The translations under genes and the position numbers were made by a program. Positions 36,562-45,108 of a DNA stretch of 64,000 bases are shown here, in pieces (position 1 is the stretch's first letter; each line of letters opens with the position of its first letter). The notes beneath the pieces are model-generated. The model was given only the letters and a program-made list of their open reading frames with translations. It made no database searches and had not been told where the DNA came from. This DNA is from Thermoplasmata archaeon. GTDB lineage: Archaea; Thermoplasmatota; Thermoplasmata; Thermoplasmatales; Thermoplasmataceae. The DNA is taken from contig JAJZZM010000020.1 of the NCBI GenBank assembly GCA_021797555.1, positions 62,001 through 126,000 on the forward strand, in the 5' to 3' direction.

Positions 36562-37092
36562 CTATATACCCAGCCTTGAAGTTATATCCTTTCCCTTAGT
36601 TACAACAACCTTGCATGGAGTTGGCAGTTTAATTGATGCTTTTTGCAATGCTATTTTTAATGTTTTGGCATTTGCACCATCAACTTTTCCAACCATTATT
36701 ATTTCTCCAGGATGGACTCTTGCAGCAGTGCCTACAGGCCTGCCGAATGCCATTCTCATACCACTTGATATCCTATCAGCACCGGCACCTGTTGCCATTT
36801 TATGCTCCGTTATTACCTGATGCGGATATGGCCGTATATGAAGGAAATAATTTGCTGCACCTACATTTTCGAGTAATTTCCTGTTTATTGAAATTCTTGC
36901 TGCTTCCAGTGCAGTGTGCCTAATTTGACATCCTTCTTCTGCTATTAACTGCATTTCAATTTCAAAATTTTTTTTCTGATTTCCCTGCACAAACGTTGTT
37001 ATTTTTGGGTATGGAACCCCGCCCATAAACTCTTTGCGTGTATATGCAGGCCCTTTAGCGTGTGAATACATTCTCGCTGGTTTAGTTACCAT
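36562..37092 (-). CDS. rpl10e: Large-subunit ribosomal protein L10e (uL16)
   Basis: A 176-residue protein of the L10e family. Recognisable stretches are KPARMYSHAKGPAYTRKEFMGG, ANYFLHIRPYPHQVITEHK, the loop ATGAGADRISSGMRMAFGRPVGTAARV near the peptidyl-transferase side, and PGEIIMVGKVDGANAKTLKIALQKAS. It is the archaeal counterpart of L16 and sits near the tRNA-binding cleft. It is transcribed alone, convergent with speB. Confidence 0.96.
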   Translation of the reverse strand: MVTKPARMYSHAKGPAYTRKEFMGGVPYPKITTFVQGNQKKNFEIEMQLIAEEGCQIRHTALEAARISINRKLLENVGAANYFLHIRPYPHQVITEHKMATGAGADRISSGMRMAFGRPVGTAARVHPGEIIMVGKVDGANAKTLKIALQKASIKLPTPCKVVVTKGKDITSRLGI

Positions 37093-37149
37093 AATAATCT
37101 ATACATAAATTCATAGGGATATAAAAACATTTATAATTACAATAAAAAT

Positions 37150-38247
37150 TTAATTCCTGTTATTTCTGTAAATATAATTATTGTTTATTGCAATATTATA
37201 TGGACCTGATGCATCCTTATCTATAGTTTCCCCACACTGGCTGCACTGCAGTGATAAATCATCGTTTAGTTTAAATTCAACATTCCCACAGTTAGGGCAT
37301 GCACTTCTTATCCACAGTTTTTCCGGGTCTGTTTTTTTAATTTTTGATAGTATTTCATTGTTTTTTTCTTCCTTTAACTGTTCATCAGTTTTTTCCGCAT
37401 TCTTTTTATTTACATTTCCGGATTTTCCAGAATAATATATTAATATGGTGTAAAATCCAAGAAACGCCCATACAAATAAAAATAATGAAATAACTGTTGA
37501 TAATAGACTGGATGAAAATAAAACCAGTGATAATTCTATTATGGATGAAACAAAACTGATATTAATAGATTTTAAAAACCCGAACTTTATATAAACATAG
37601 CTAAGTATCAATGTATTTATGTACAGCAATATGCTTTCGTAGGTGTTGTAATTTGTTATAAATACTGATAAAGAAGCAGTTATTATAATAAATACAAACA
37701 TTACATCCTTTACATATTTATATGGATTTAATAATGATAATAATTTTAAGTTTTTTGTTAATGCAAGATATATTGCAGTTAACACTGTAATGGGTATAAA
37801 TTCAAGTATAATAACCTGGAAAACAGAACTAACGGCATATATAAAATTCTGTACACCAAATTTATACGTTGAGATTTTTGATACCGTTATGGCAGGGTCT
37901 ATTAATTCCATTACAAAGGATGAAAATATTAAAACTGCTATGTAAATTGAAAAAACAGAGTAATAATATTTATTGTTGTCACTGTCAAATCCTTCGGAGA
38001 TTTTATTTTTGAATACAAGTGGCAAAAATGATAATATTATTAGTATAAGGCTTAAAATAATAAAAAAATATGATAAATCATAACTCATTTTTATTTTAAA
38101 ATATAGATATGATGATGAAATACCCGATAAGCCCGATAATTCCCCAAACGTAAAGGGCAATAAATAAAAGAATACAACAATGGCTATAAGTATGCCTATG
38201 TATGAAACAACTTTATTAATTCTATTTATTAGATCAAGACCATTCAT
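37150..38247 (-). CDS. Polytopic membrane protein with C-terminal zinc ribbon
   Basis: A 365-residue protein with about eight to ten hydrophobic helices in residues 15-290, a charged linker (KKNAEKTDEQLKEEKNNEIL), then a zinc ribbon with CPNCG and CSQCG (about 315-335) and a tail rich in Asn. Proteins with this plan are common in archaea and are uncharacterised. The ribbon should face the cytoplasm. It starts 24 bp before the AlaX-like gene's end, on the same strand, so the two may share a transcript. Confidence 0.7.
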   Translation of the reverse strand: MNGLDLINRINKVVSYIGILIAIVVFFYLLPFTFGELSGLSGISSSYLYFKIKMSYDLSYFFIILSLILIILSFLPLVFKNKISEGFDSDNNKYYYSVFSIYIAVLIFSSFVMELIDPAITVSKISTYKFGVQNFIYAVSSVFQVIILEFIPITVLTAIYLALTKNLKLLSLLNPYKYVKDVMFVFIIITASLSVFITNYNTYESILLYINTLILSYVYIKFGFLKSINISFVSSIIELSLVLFSSSLLSTVISLFLFVWAFLGFYTILIYYSGKSGNVNKKNAEKTDEQLKEEKNNEILSKIKKTDPEKLWIRSACPNCGNVEFKLNDDLSLQCSQCGETIDKDASGPYNIAINNNYIYRNNRN

Positions 38248-38271
38248 AATTTAAACATTTATATATATATT

Positions 38272-38985
38272 TTATTTTAATGTTACTATTAGTCTTTTAT
38301 CTAACTTTCCCTTTATCAATGAAGTTTTTACATTTATTTCACCGACCTCGTTTGTGTTTTTTACATATATTCCATAATCTGCCTGCAATGGCAGGCCTGC
38401 AATATTTATTACTCGGAGATTTTCATCATCAGGCAGGTTACCTGTTGAATAGCTTAACATCTGCTTTTCTTTTGAAAAAACAGTGCTGTCCACATACCCT
38501 GCTTTTACATCAACACCCTGGGCTACTATCTTATTTGCCTCTGTTATTATATTATCTACAATATCCTGTGTTATGTCATCTATATATAAATCTATCCACG
38601 CCTTATCATCATATGTTTGCCCTATTCTTGATTTTGCATTATAAAACTTATACGCAAGCCCGGCAATTATAAATAATGCAGTCCTGAACCTCATATGAAT
38701 ATATCTTACATCCCAGTCAAGTTTCTGATGTATAATTTTACCAGTTAAATCCTGCGGATATGTATCCAGTGAAATTAAATGTGTGTAATCACCATCTGTC
38801 CATACATCTACTATACCATAGGTTTTATCATCTATTGTAACTTCCCCTTTGTCATTTTGCTGGCCATATAACGTGGAAAAGAATATTGTTTTATCTACTG
38901 TTAAATCCGTAAATTCTACGCTAATTGCACTGCTATCACATTCCTTTAAATATGGGTCTTCCAGAAATAATTCCTTGGTTTTCAT
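38272..38985 (-). CDS. AlaX-family protein with all zinc ligands replaced
   Basis: A 237-residue protein with the AlaX (alanyl-tRNA editing) layout: KTKELFLEDPYLKECDS, GIVDVWTDGDYTHLI, LDWDVRYIHMRFRTALF (about residues 88-104), and RVINIAGLPLQADYGIYVKNTNEVG. Active AlaX has HxxxH and CxxxH as zinc ligands. At these positions the sequence reads RTALF and DYGIY, so none of the four ligands remain. The fold is kept and the reading frame is intact, so the protein is under selection for something, but hydrolysis of Ser-tRNA or Gly-tRNA by the usual zinc route is unlikely. Confidence 0.83.
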   Translation of the reverse strand: MKTKELFLEDPYLKECDSSAISVEFTDLTVDKTIFFSTLYGQQNDKGEVTIDDKTYGIVDVWTDGDYTHLISLDTYPQDLTGKIIHQKLDWDVRYIHMRFRTALFIIAGLAYKFYNAKSRIGQTYDDKAWIDLYIDDITQDIVDNIITEANKIVAQGVDVKAGYVDSTVFSKEKQMLSYSTGNLPDDENLRVINIAGLPLQADYGIYVKNTNEVGEINVKTSLIKGKLDKRLIVTLK

Positions 38986-39101
38986 TAATATGATAAGAGC
39001 TAATTTATATTTAATTTTATTTTATTTTTTATACTTTTTTAGCAATGTATTGAAAATTATTTATATTAAAACTGGGCTGGAATAATATTATATGTTATTA
39101 T

Positions 39102-39845
39102 TTATAAATTATCATTAAAAATATCATAAAACGTTGACCTTAATTTTATATTTTTTATAAGTGAGTATAAATATTTTTTTGAGTTTTTATAATCGAAATT
39201 ATTGAATGAAATATTGTTATATGATATATCCATTAAAATAAGAGGCAATGGATCAGCGAGATATGGGAATTTTTTATCTATAGAAAATGGATCAGTGCCG
39301 GCATTCCTTAATGAATACTCTATTATGCTCCTGATCTGGTGCCAGATAAAACTTTTTGCATAGAAATTTATTTTATAAAAATTAGGATATTTATTATAAT
39401 CTATCATTTTTATAGTTCTTACCGTATTTCTTTTGTCAACCCTGCAGAAATTTATGAAATCATGGGTGCCTTCAAATTTTTTTAGTGTTTTTATTATTGG
39501 ATCAATATCATATTTTCCGTATAATATATATGAGTATTGCTTTGCGTCATTATGTCTCGGATTAAAATAATCATTTAAAGCCGAATATGAATAAAAAAAC
39601 ATATATCTTATTTTTGAGTTCAATATTTTCATTATTTTTATTATGTTATCATCAGATTTTATAAGAAAAACATTGCCTTTGGCTGACACATATTTATCTG
39701 TTCTCGCGGCACTTTCTATATTATCTGAAATATTATATTCTATAAGTGTTTTGATGATTGTATTTTCAATGCTATTTATGCTGTTATCACACTGGAAACC
39801 ATCAAACATTGAACCATCATATCCGTATTTTATGAGGTAATACAT
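39102..39845 (-). CDS. truA: tRNA pseudouridine synthase TruA
   Basis: A 247-residue protein with the TruA features: YLIKYGYDGSMFDGFQ at the start, the catalytic motif AARTDKYVSAKGNV (Asp near residue 50), RHNDAKQYSYILY, GTHDFINFCRVD and SFIWHQIRSII. It makes pseudouridine at tRNA positions 38-40. The upstream flank contains a run of short AATATAATT-type repeats (39910-39940) and the promoters of the divergent operon at 40002. Confidence 0.93.
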   Translation of the reverse strand: MYYLIKYGYDGSMFDGFQCDNSINSIENTIIKTLIEYNISDNIESAARTDKYVSAKGNVFLIKSDDNIIKIMKILNSKIRYMFFYSYSALNDYFNPRHNDAKQYSYILYGKYDIDPIIKTLKKFEGTHDFINFCRVDKRNTVRTIKMIDYNKYPNFYKINFYAKSFIWHQIRSIIEYSLRNAGTDPFSIDKKFPYLADPLPLILMDISYNNISFNNFDYKNSKKYLYSLIKNIKLRSTFYDIFNDNL

Positions 39846-40001
39846 TTAGGTTGTATTTTTTAATGATATAAAACTATGGTGATTAATAACATTGTGTATA
39901 TAGAATTCTAATATAATTAATATAATTAATATAATTAGTATAATAATATAATAGTATAACAATAATGAAAAATTTATATGCAAGTTCATGATAGAACCAT
40001 T

Positions 40002-40304
40002 ATGTCAGGGTCAGACAATATTAATAAAATAATAGAAAAAACCAGAAATAACAATCCTTTAAAGGATATTCCTACAATTCTTGTACCGGTATGGCAGATC
40101 AAAATTAGGGAAAGATTCGGAATTAACGTAGATAGAGAAATTGCGGAATACATAGTTCTGGCAGCACATGAAAACGGAACATGGAAAAGGCAGAGGGCCA
40201 TAAGGAAAATAGAGAAAATACTAATAGAAAGGGGAAACGAAGTACCTGCTGCAAAGGTTATGGCAAGGAATATAGTGGAGATGGCCGTTGGAAATCAGGA
40301 ATAA
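40002..40304 (+). CDS. Conserved-looking small protein of unknown function
   Basis: A 100-residue helical protein with no recognised family: an N-terminal variable part, then VPVWQIKIRERFGINVDREIAEYIV and a basic C-terminal half (KRQRAIRKIEKILIERG). An ATG at 39978 is in frame but lies within the TATA-like box TTTATATG (39973-39980). A transcript starting about 25 bp later would begin at or next to the ATG at 40002, so I use that leaderless start. It overlaps the METTL5-like methylase by 17 bp and may be its partner. The amphipathic basic helices suggest nucleic-acid or protein binding. Confidence 0.7.
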   Translation: MSGSDNINKIIEKTRNNNPLKDIPTILVPVWQIKIRERFGINVDREIAEYIVLAAHENGTWKRQRAIRKIEKILIERGNEVPAAKVMARNIVEMAVGNQE

Positions 40305-40902
40305 TATTAATAAGAAGAAATTAGAAATTTTTTTGCAGAACATAAATAAACCGGATACATATAATATGGACCTAGAACAGTATCCAACAGATGCAAACAG
40401 TGCATCAATACTTTTATTATATGCATATTTTGATGGTAATATATATGGCAGGAATGTTATAGATTTGGGGACTGGCAATGGCATTTTAGCCCTTGGGTCA
40501 AAATATCTTGGTGCCGAAACCGTTACAGGTATAGATATAGACAATAATATGGTAAACATTGCTAAAAATAATGCAGGTTTAAATAATATGGATATTGATT
40601 TTTATAATATGGATGTCTCAAAGTTTTCCGGGCATTATGATACGGTTGTAATGAACCCACCGTTCGGATCAGTAATAAAGCATGATGATATAGTATTTAT
40701 CGATAAAGCCCTTGAAATGTCTAATAATATATACTCAATACATAATATTAAAAGCTATGATTTTATAGTTAATTATTACTCAAAAAAGGCGAAAATAAAA
40801 AGGGAACAGGAAATATCTATAACTGTTCCAAGGATATATAAGCATCATAAAAAGGATTTTTATGAAATAGAATCGTTTTTATTATATGTAGAGAAAAATT
40901 AA
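40288..40902 (+). CDS. METTL5-like RNA N6-adenine methyltransferase
   Basis: A 204-residue Rossmann methyltransferase. LEQYPTDANSASILL precedes the SAM site VIDLGTGNGILALGSKYLGA. Catalytic NPPFG (about residues 128-132) is the N6-adenine or N-type motif. The C-terminal YSIHNIKSY and KAKIKREQEI resemble archaeal METTL5 homologues, which methylate an adenine in small-subunit rRNA. The start is TTG at 40288 with GGAG seven bases upstream. It follows the 100-residue gene with a 17-bp overlap. Confidence 0.85.
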   Translation: MEIRNNINKKKLEIFLQNINKPDTYNMDLEQYPTDANSASILLLYAYFDGNIYGRNVIDLGTGNGILALGSKYLGAETVTGIDIDNNMVNIAKNNAGLNNMDIDFYNMDVSKFSGHYDTVVMNPPFGSVIKHDDIVFIDKALEMSNNIYSIHNIKSYDFIVNYYSKKAKIKREQEISITVPRIYKHHKKDFYEIESFLLYVEKN

Positions 40903-40949
40903 AAAAATAATTATATGTATTAATAATAAGGGTAATGCAGTATTTATAT

Positions 40950-41022
40950 GGCCGGGGTGGGGTAATGGATATCCTTGGGGACTGTGGATCCCCGGACCCG
41001 GGTTCGATTCCCGGACCCGGCC
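40950..41022 (+). tRNA. tRNA-His (GTG), target of the integrated element
   Basis: G-1 (40950) pairs with C73 (41022), the tRNA-His identity pair, and is encoded. The acceptor arms GCCGGGG and ACCCGGC pair at six positions; position 7 with 66 is G against A, a mismatch. The anticodon stem GGGGA/TCCCC encloses CTGTGGA, anticodon GTG. The T-arm is CCGGG-TTCGATT-CCCGG. The 3' end, from 41010, is repeated at 49851-49863 with T in place of the mismatched A. Confidence 0.9.
41010..41022 (+). other. attL: 3' end of tRNA-His
   Basis: CCCGGACCCGGCC, the T-stem and acceptor end of tRNA-His. It matches 49851-49863 in 12 of 13 bases. This copy came with the element if integration followed the usual tRNA pattern. 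Confidence 0.7.
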
Positions 41023-41089
41023 TCTTCTCAAAAGTTTAATGCCTTACTGGTTTTATAATTAATATTAGTGTGTTATTATAATATAAAGG

Positions 41090-42043
41090 TCAGGCTTCTC
41101 TGGCTTTATCGCTTTGCTCGGAGGTGTTTTTTTCGTCTATGGCAATTCGTCTTAAATCACCGTAGAATTGAGAAACATCTGGATTTGAGCTGTTTTTTAG
41201 TTGCCTCTGGAACAGTTCAAACTGCATGTTATATAATGTATCCATCAACTTATGGCACCACAGTTTATTGCGTATGGCTAATTTGATTTTATTAAGTTTT
41301 TCCAAGTCTAAATTCACTGCATGGTCAAGAATGCGTTTAAGAACAACAGGTATCCATTTATCTTCCAGCAGGCACAGTGATTCATAAACGTTGAGCCATG
41401 TGGAATCGATATCATCATCTCTTTCCATGGATCCAAGGATTTTGCGTTCATTGAACAGATTACCTTCCACCTCTCTAATAATCCTCACCAGTGGCTCTTT
41501 TATATTCATTCCTTTTTCAGTCCTATATCTTAACGCCCTTGCTATGAACGAGGATAAACTCACTTCAAATTCACCTCCTGATATGGAGCCACTAACGGTA
41601 TATTTCAGCAGCCGAATCAGTGTAAGCAGGTCATCGTCGCTTGGCAGGGTATAATACTGATAGGGGGATGGGTGTCCACTTTTACCAACTATCTCATTAA
41701 GTGCTATTTTCAGTTTTTCATTTTCATCGTGCTTTTTTTCATTTTTTTCATGATACTCCTGCCTTACCACTTCCTCTATTACACTCATCGCCATCCTGAA
41801 AGTCTGGAGTGTGATATCACTGCCAGAGGGCAAATATAAATTCCCAACCTTGACTATGCTTCCCTCTTTCGTTAGGATATCAATGTTTCTGGACAGCGTG
41901 GAATCAGGGATTTTAAGTGCTTCTCTCATATCTTTGAAGCGAAGTCCCTCCGGGTGTTCGTTTACGTATTTTAACAATACTTTGGTATATTTTGGTTTTA
42001 CTTTCGTTATTATTGTTTTATTTCCATTTTTACTTTCATTCAT
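41090..42043 (-). CDS. Winged-helix regulator of the element
   Basis: A 317-residue protein. Residues 15-75 look like a winged helix: KYTKVLLKYVNEHPEGLRFKDMREALKIPDSTLSRNIDILTKEGSIVKVGNLY. The rest is mostly helical, with a charged segment (YHEKNEKKHDENEKLK) and a long C-terminal helical domain (SLCLLEDKWIPVVLKRILDHAV). No family is recognised for the second part. It is the only leftward gene at the tRNA end and faces the AbrB-like gene across 51 bp, so it may set expression of the rightward operon. Confidence 0.65.
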   Translation of the reverse strand: MNESKNGNKTIITKVKPKYTKVLLKYVNEHPEGLRFKDMREALKIPDSTLSRNIDILTKEGSIVKVGNLYLPSGSDITLQTFRMAMSVIEEVVRQEYHEKNEKKHDENEKLKIALNEIVGKSGHPSPYQYYTLPSDDDLLTLIRLLKYTVSGSISGGEFEVSLSSFIARALRYRTEKGMNIKEPLVRIIREVEGNLFNERKILGSMERDDDIDSTWLNVYESLCLLEDKWIPVVLKRILDHAVNLDLEKLNKIKLAIRNKLWCHKLMDTLYNMQFELFQRQLKNSSNPDVSQFYGDLRRIAIDEKNTSEQSDKAREA

Positions 42044-42094
42044 ATATAATGAAATGTAAGAGAATATTTAAACTTATGCTTTCTATATCTCTTT

Positions 42095-42271
42095 ATGGAA
42101 ATAATAAGATATCAGAAACTGTTGCCCCGTGGCAAGTTTACCTCTGATGTAGTTATCCCGAAGTGGTGGCTCGAAATGCACCAACTCACCCCGGGTTCTA
42201 CAGTTAGAGTCATCGCTTCGCCTGAAAAGATTGTGATTGAATCCATCAAAGAACCAGAGGCGGTGGAATGA
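42095..42271 (+). CDS. AbrB/SpoVT-like small DNA-binding protein
   Basis: A 58-residue protein with the swapped-hairpin AbrB pattern: QKLLPRGKFTSDVVIPKWW, LTPGSTVRVIASPEKIVIESI. Such proteins are transition regulators or antitoxins. TTTAAAC lies about 25 bp upstream of the ATG, giving a leaderless start. The stop overlaps the next ORF (ATGA). It is the first gene of the element's rightward operon. No toxin partner is obvious. Confidence 0.7.
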   Translation: MEIIRYQKLLPRGKFTSDVVIPKWWLEMHQLTPGSTVRVIASPEKIVIESIKEPEAVE

Positions 42272-42345
42272 GTTGGCAGAACGTCTTTGAATTATGGGAG
42301 GAATTAAAGAAGGACACTAAAGAAAAAAAGAAGAAAAAGAGGTAA
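42268..42345 (+). CDS. 25-residue basic micro-protein
   Basis: A short ORF starting in the stop of the AbrB-like gene (ATGA) and ending 6 bp before the next start. The sequence MSWQNVFELWEELKKD is a short amphipathic helix; the tail is nine lysines and arginines with few other residues. The spacing and overlap support translation, but at this length it could be chance. Confidence 0.4.
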   Translation: MSWQNVFELWEELKKDTKEKKKKKR

Positions 42346-42351
42346 ATATAA

Positions 42352-42663
42352 ATGGAAAAAATAGAAGATATTAAGCAATTAAATAATACATTGACATTTA
42401 TAAATGTTTTCACAGATTATGTGAAAGGCATAGGACCATTTGGAAGCCCATTCGCATTTTTATCATATGGCAAAACCTATGATGAAATGCTGGATTTTGC
42501 GAAGTCTTCACCAGAAGTTATTGATTTCATTTTTGATTTTATTATTAATAATAAGCAGCAGTCGGTGATAGACAAATCAATAAATGTTCTAATGGACACT
42601 GGACTTTCAATAGGCGAGATTAAGGAAAAAATAATAGCAAAAATAATCGGGGTGAAACAATGA
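42352..42663 (+). CDS. Small protein of unknown function in the element
   Basis: A 103-residue helical protein with no recognised motif. It contains TFINVFTDYVKGIGPFGSPFAF and a C-terminal half (DKSINVLMDTGLSIGEIKEKI) that resembles a helical bundle. It overlaps the helicase gene by 4 bp (ATGA), so it may work with it, for example as a loader or regulator. Confidence 0.65.
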   Translation: MEKIEDIKQLNNTLTFINVFTDYVKGIGPFGSPFAFLSYGKTYDEMLDFAKSSPEVIDFIFDFIINNKQQSVIDKSINVLMDTGLSIGEIKEKIIAKIIGVKQ

Positions 42664-44609
42664 ACACAGATGACGAGGCAATAAAAAAGGCAAATGACAT
42701 ATTAAAGAATTTCGAGAATAATGATAAATCAAATTTTGACCTTGGAATTACTGACGGATTTTATTTTCCCGGCACGATTGAAATAACAGATTCCTTAACA
42801 AAGAGATACAATTTCAAGTCAATACGAAATCCAGAGGCAAGGAACGAAAATATATATTATTTTAATGGGCAAATATATGAACGGGCAGAGGAATTTATCA
42901 AAACCGAAGCACATTATGAACACCTAAAGCAGTGGAGGGAAATGGGTGAAAGGACTTCAGGAGACTCTAAATATTCCACACTAAATGCAAAACTCAACAG
43001 GCAAATACATGCAGGCCCGTCATCATTTCAGATTAATGAAGTCGAAGAAATGATAAGAAGAACAACGTTTACAGATGAAGAAATGAACCCGTCTGGTTTC
43101 ATTCCATTCAAAAACGGGTTATTGAGCCTCAAAACGAGAAAATTAGAGCCATTCAGCAGGGATTACTTCTATACTTACCAAGTAAATGCAAATTATTTGG
43201 AAAAACATATAACGCTAAAAGATGTGCCGATGTTTTCAAATCTGCTTAATACCGTGTTTTATCCAAAGGATATACCAATGGTTTTAAGTTATCTTGGATA
43301 CTCCTTTTATCCAACATTCCCAGCACAGAAAACCTTATTTATTCTTGGCAGGGAGAGAATAGGCAAAGGAACGACAATTAGGGTTATTGAGGAGGGATTA
43401 ATGCCAAAGGGTAGTGGAGCCGTTTCATTAGCCCGTTTGCTTACAGGCGAGAGATTTCAGTTTACAGGTATCGAGGGAAAGAATCTGCTTGTGGACGATG
43501 AAAGCAGAAGAAGGTTCAGGCATGATGCTGTTTTAGACTGGTCGGCGTTCTGCAACTTATTCGGCGGGGATAGGCTTTCCCTAGAGCCCAAAGGCAAGGA
43601 AGCACATGACTACACTAGCAAGGCAAAGGGCATATTTTTAGGCAATCTGCCATTTATTCCTGTTTATGACCCGCCAACAATAGCAAGGATTTTACTGGTA
43701 GAAACCAAGAACGAAAGACCTAAAACTGAAATTGATGACTATGATAAAAAAATAATTGAGAAGGAGGGAGATGCAATAGCAACACTATTAATGCAGGTAT
43801 TATTCAAGCTTATAGACCGTAATTTCAAATTCCCTGGGCAGATGAGCGATGATGAAACAGCAGCAAAATTTGAATTGCTTTCCGACCCTGTAAGATTTTT
43901 TATTGAAGACAGAACAGAACGGAACGAAGGTAGCACTGTTCGTTCTGATGAGGCATATTCATTATTTGAGAAATGGCTTAAAATTAAGGGAATAACCCAT
44001 ATTGCAAGTCATACATTCATGCAGAGATTCGGCAAAGAATACCCAAGAAAAAGGGCTGGAACCCGCAAAAACAGATATTATATCTTCACCAACTGCATGA
44101 TAATAGATGATGATTCTGATGATGTAAAACAACTTGGACACGGGGATAATTCACAGGAAACCCTGAAATACGGGGATTCTGGAGATAAAAAAGACGGTGT
44201 CCAAGTTAAATCCGATACACAACGCGTGAGAAATCTAAAAAATATAGAAAAAATAAATATAAAAGATGTCGGGGTTAACTTGGACACGGAGAAAAATCTC
44301 TCTGGAAACCGTGATTTTCAGGCTTCTGGTGAAAATAATCCCGTGTCCAAGTTGAATCACAACTTACAAAATGAACCCAAAAGAGACGATGACCTTTCAG
44401 ATGAAATATCTAAAATAAAAAATAGAATAATCGAGGTCATTAAACATGGAGATCCATCCAATGAGTTATCAAATATTCAATGGCTAATAAAAGTGGATTT
44501 TGGACTTGATGCAGAGGAAACAGAAAACATCGTTAGAGCCATGGTCGATGAGAAAATGCTATCATTTGATGAATATAAAAGGCGTTTGAAGGTGGTAAAA
44601 CGGAAATAA
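42660..44609 (+). CDS. SF3/D5-type replicative helicase of the element
   Basis: A 649-residue protein. After a D5_N-like region (PSGFIPFKNGLLSLKTRKLEPF) comes the helicase core: Walker A GRERIGKGTT (about residues 229-238), Walker B NLLVDDESRR (near 275-284), and sensor FLGNLPFIP. A winged-helix region follows (SHTFMQRFGKEYPRKR). The last 150 residues are charged and probably flexible, ending in a small helical domain. Typical partners have a primase domain at the N-terminus; here the first 100 residues are too short to hold a full AEP primase. It should unwind DNA at the element's origin. Confidence 0.85.
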   Translation: MNTDDEAIKKANDILKNFENNDKSNFDLGITDGFYFPGTIEITDSLTKRYNFKSIRNPEARNENIYYFNGQIYERAEEFIKTEAHYEHLKQWREMGERTSGDSKYSTLNAKLNRQIHAGPSSFQINEVEEMIRRTTFTDEEMNPSGFIPFKNGLLSLKTRKLEPFSRDYFYTYQVNANYLEKHITLKDVPMFSNLLNTVFYPKDIPMVLSYLGYSFYPTFPAQKTLFILGRERIGKGTTIRVIEEGLMPKGSGAVSLARLLTGERFQFTGIEGKNLLVDDESRRRFRHDAVLDWSAFCNLFGGDRLSLEPKGKEAHDYTSKAKGIFLGNLPFIPVYDPPTIARILLVETKNERPKTEIDDYDKKIIEKEGDAIATLLMQVLFKLIDRNFKFPGQMSDDETAAKFELLSDPVRFFIEDRTERNEGSTVRSDEAYSLFEKWLKIKGITHIASHTFMQRFGKEYPRKRAGTRKNRYYIFTNCMIIDDDSDDVKQLGHGDNSQETLKYGDSGDKKDGVQVKSDTQRVRNLKNIEKINIKDVGVNLDTEKNLSGNRDFQASGENNPVSKLNHNLQNEPKRDDDLSDEISKIKNRIIEVIKHGDPSNELSNIQWLIKVDFGLDAEETENIVRAMVDEKMLSFDEYKRRLKVVKRK

Positions 44610-44629
44610 AAACACTTGATGATTTTGAC

Positions 44630-44842
44630 ATGCCTAAGTATCTAAATTCATTTCTTGGCTGCGATGTCGTGGTATATTTTAGAACAGAAAGCGGGGGATT
44701 AATATCACACAGAGGGACACTTGAAACTGTTAACAAATGGCACATAAAATTGCAGACCTGCACCAAATCTGGTTTTCATTTTAAAATTCCAACAAAAAAT
44801 GTTTATTCAATCAGAAATGGAAAGTCAAATAAACGTGGATAA
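44630..44842 (+). CDS. LSm-like small protein 1 of the element
   Basis: A 70-residue protein. FLGCDVVVYFRTESGGLISHRGTLETVNKWHIKLQT has the length and strand order of the Sm1 motif, and FKIPTKNVYSIRNG stands where Sm2 (I-x-G-x-N-V) is expected. Upstream codons are open, so a slightly longer N-terminus is possible; the ATG at 44630 is 20 bp after the helicase stop. It should form a ring that binds RNA or single-stranded DNA, but the fold is inferred from pattern alone. Confidence 0.6.
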   Translation: MPKYLNSFLGCDVVVYFRTESGGLISHRGTLETVNKWHIKLQTCTKSGFHFKIPTKNVYSIRNGKSNKRG

Positions 44843-44853
44843 ATTATATAAAT

Positions 44854-45081
44854 ATGGAAAATATAGAATTAAGAAATAACGAAAATCCAAGAAACTACTC
44901 TAACCCTGAACCACTCAACACATCGCACATTGGCAGGATTGTTTCAATAACCATGGTCAACGGCAGGACGGAAAGAGGAAGGCTGAAATCCCTGGGGGCT
45001 TACATGCTTTCTGTGGAAATGCCAGATGGAAAGGAAAAGATTGTAAACAAAGGTGCAATCATTTCAATGACAATTTTATGA
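44854..45081 (+). CDS. LSm-like small protein 2 of the element
   Basis: A 75-residue protein. After a polar N-terminus, HIGRIVSITMVNGRTERGRLKSLGAYMLSVEM reads as Sm1 (strand, loop, NGR, GRL) and KIVNKGAIISMTIL as Sm2. The match is closer to LSm/Hfq than that of the previous gene, and the two are tandem. The start is 11 bp after that gene's stop, without a strong SD. Its role is unknown. Confidence 0.65.
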   Translation: MENIELRNNENPRNYSNPEPLNTSHIGRIVSITMVNGRTERGRLKSLGAYMLSVEMPDGKEKIVNKGAIISMTIL

Positions 45082-45108
45082 TAAATTAAGATGAATGGAG
45101 GAATTATT

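Noticed and set aside
39905-39960. Short ATAATTAATATAATT repeats before the 40002 gene
   Set aside because: These are simple AT-rich slippage-type repeats, not a defined element or array.
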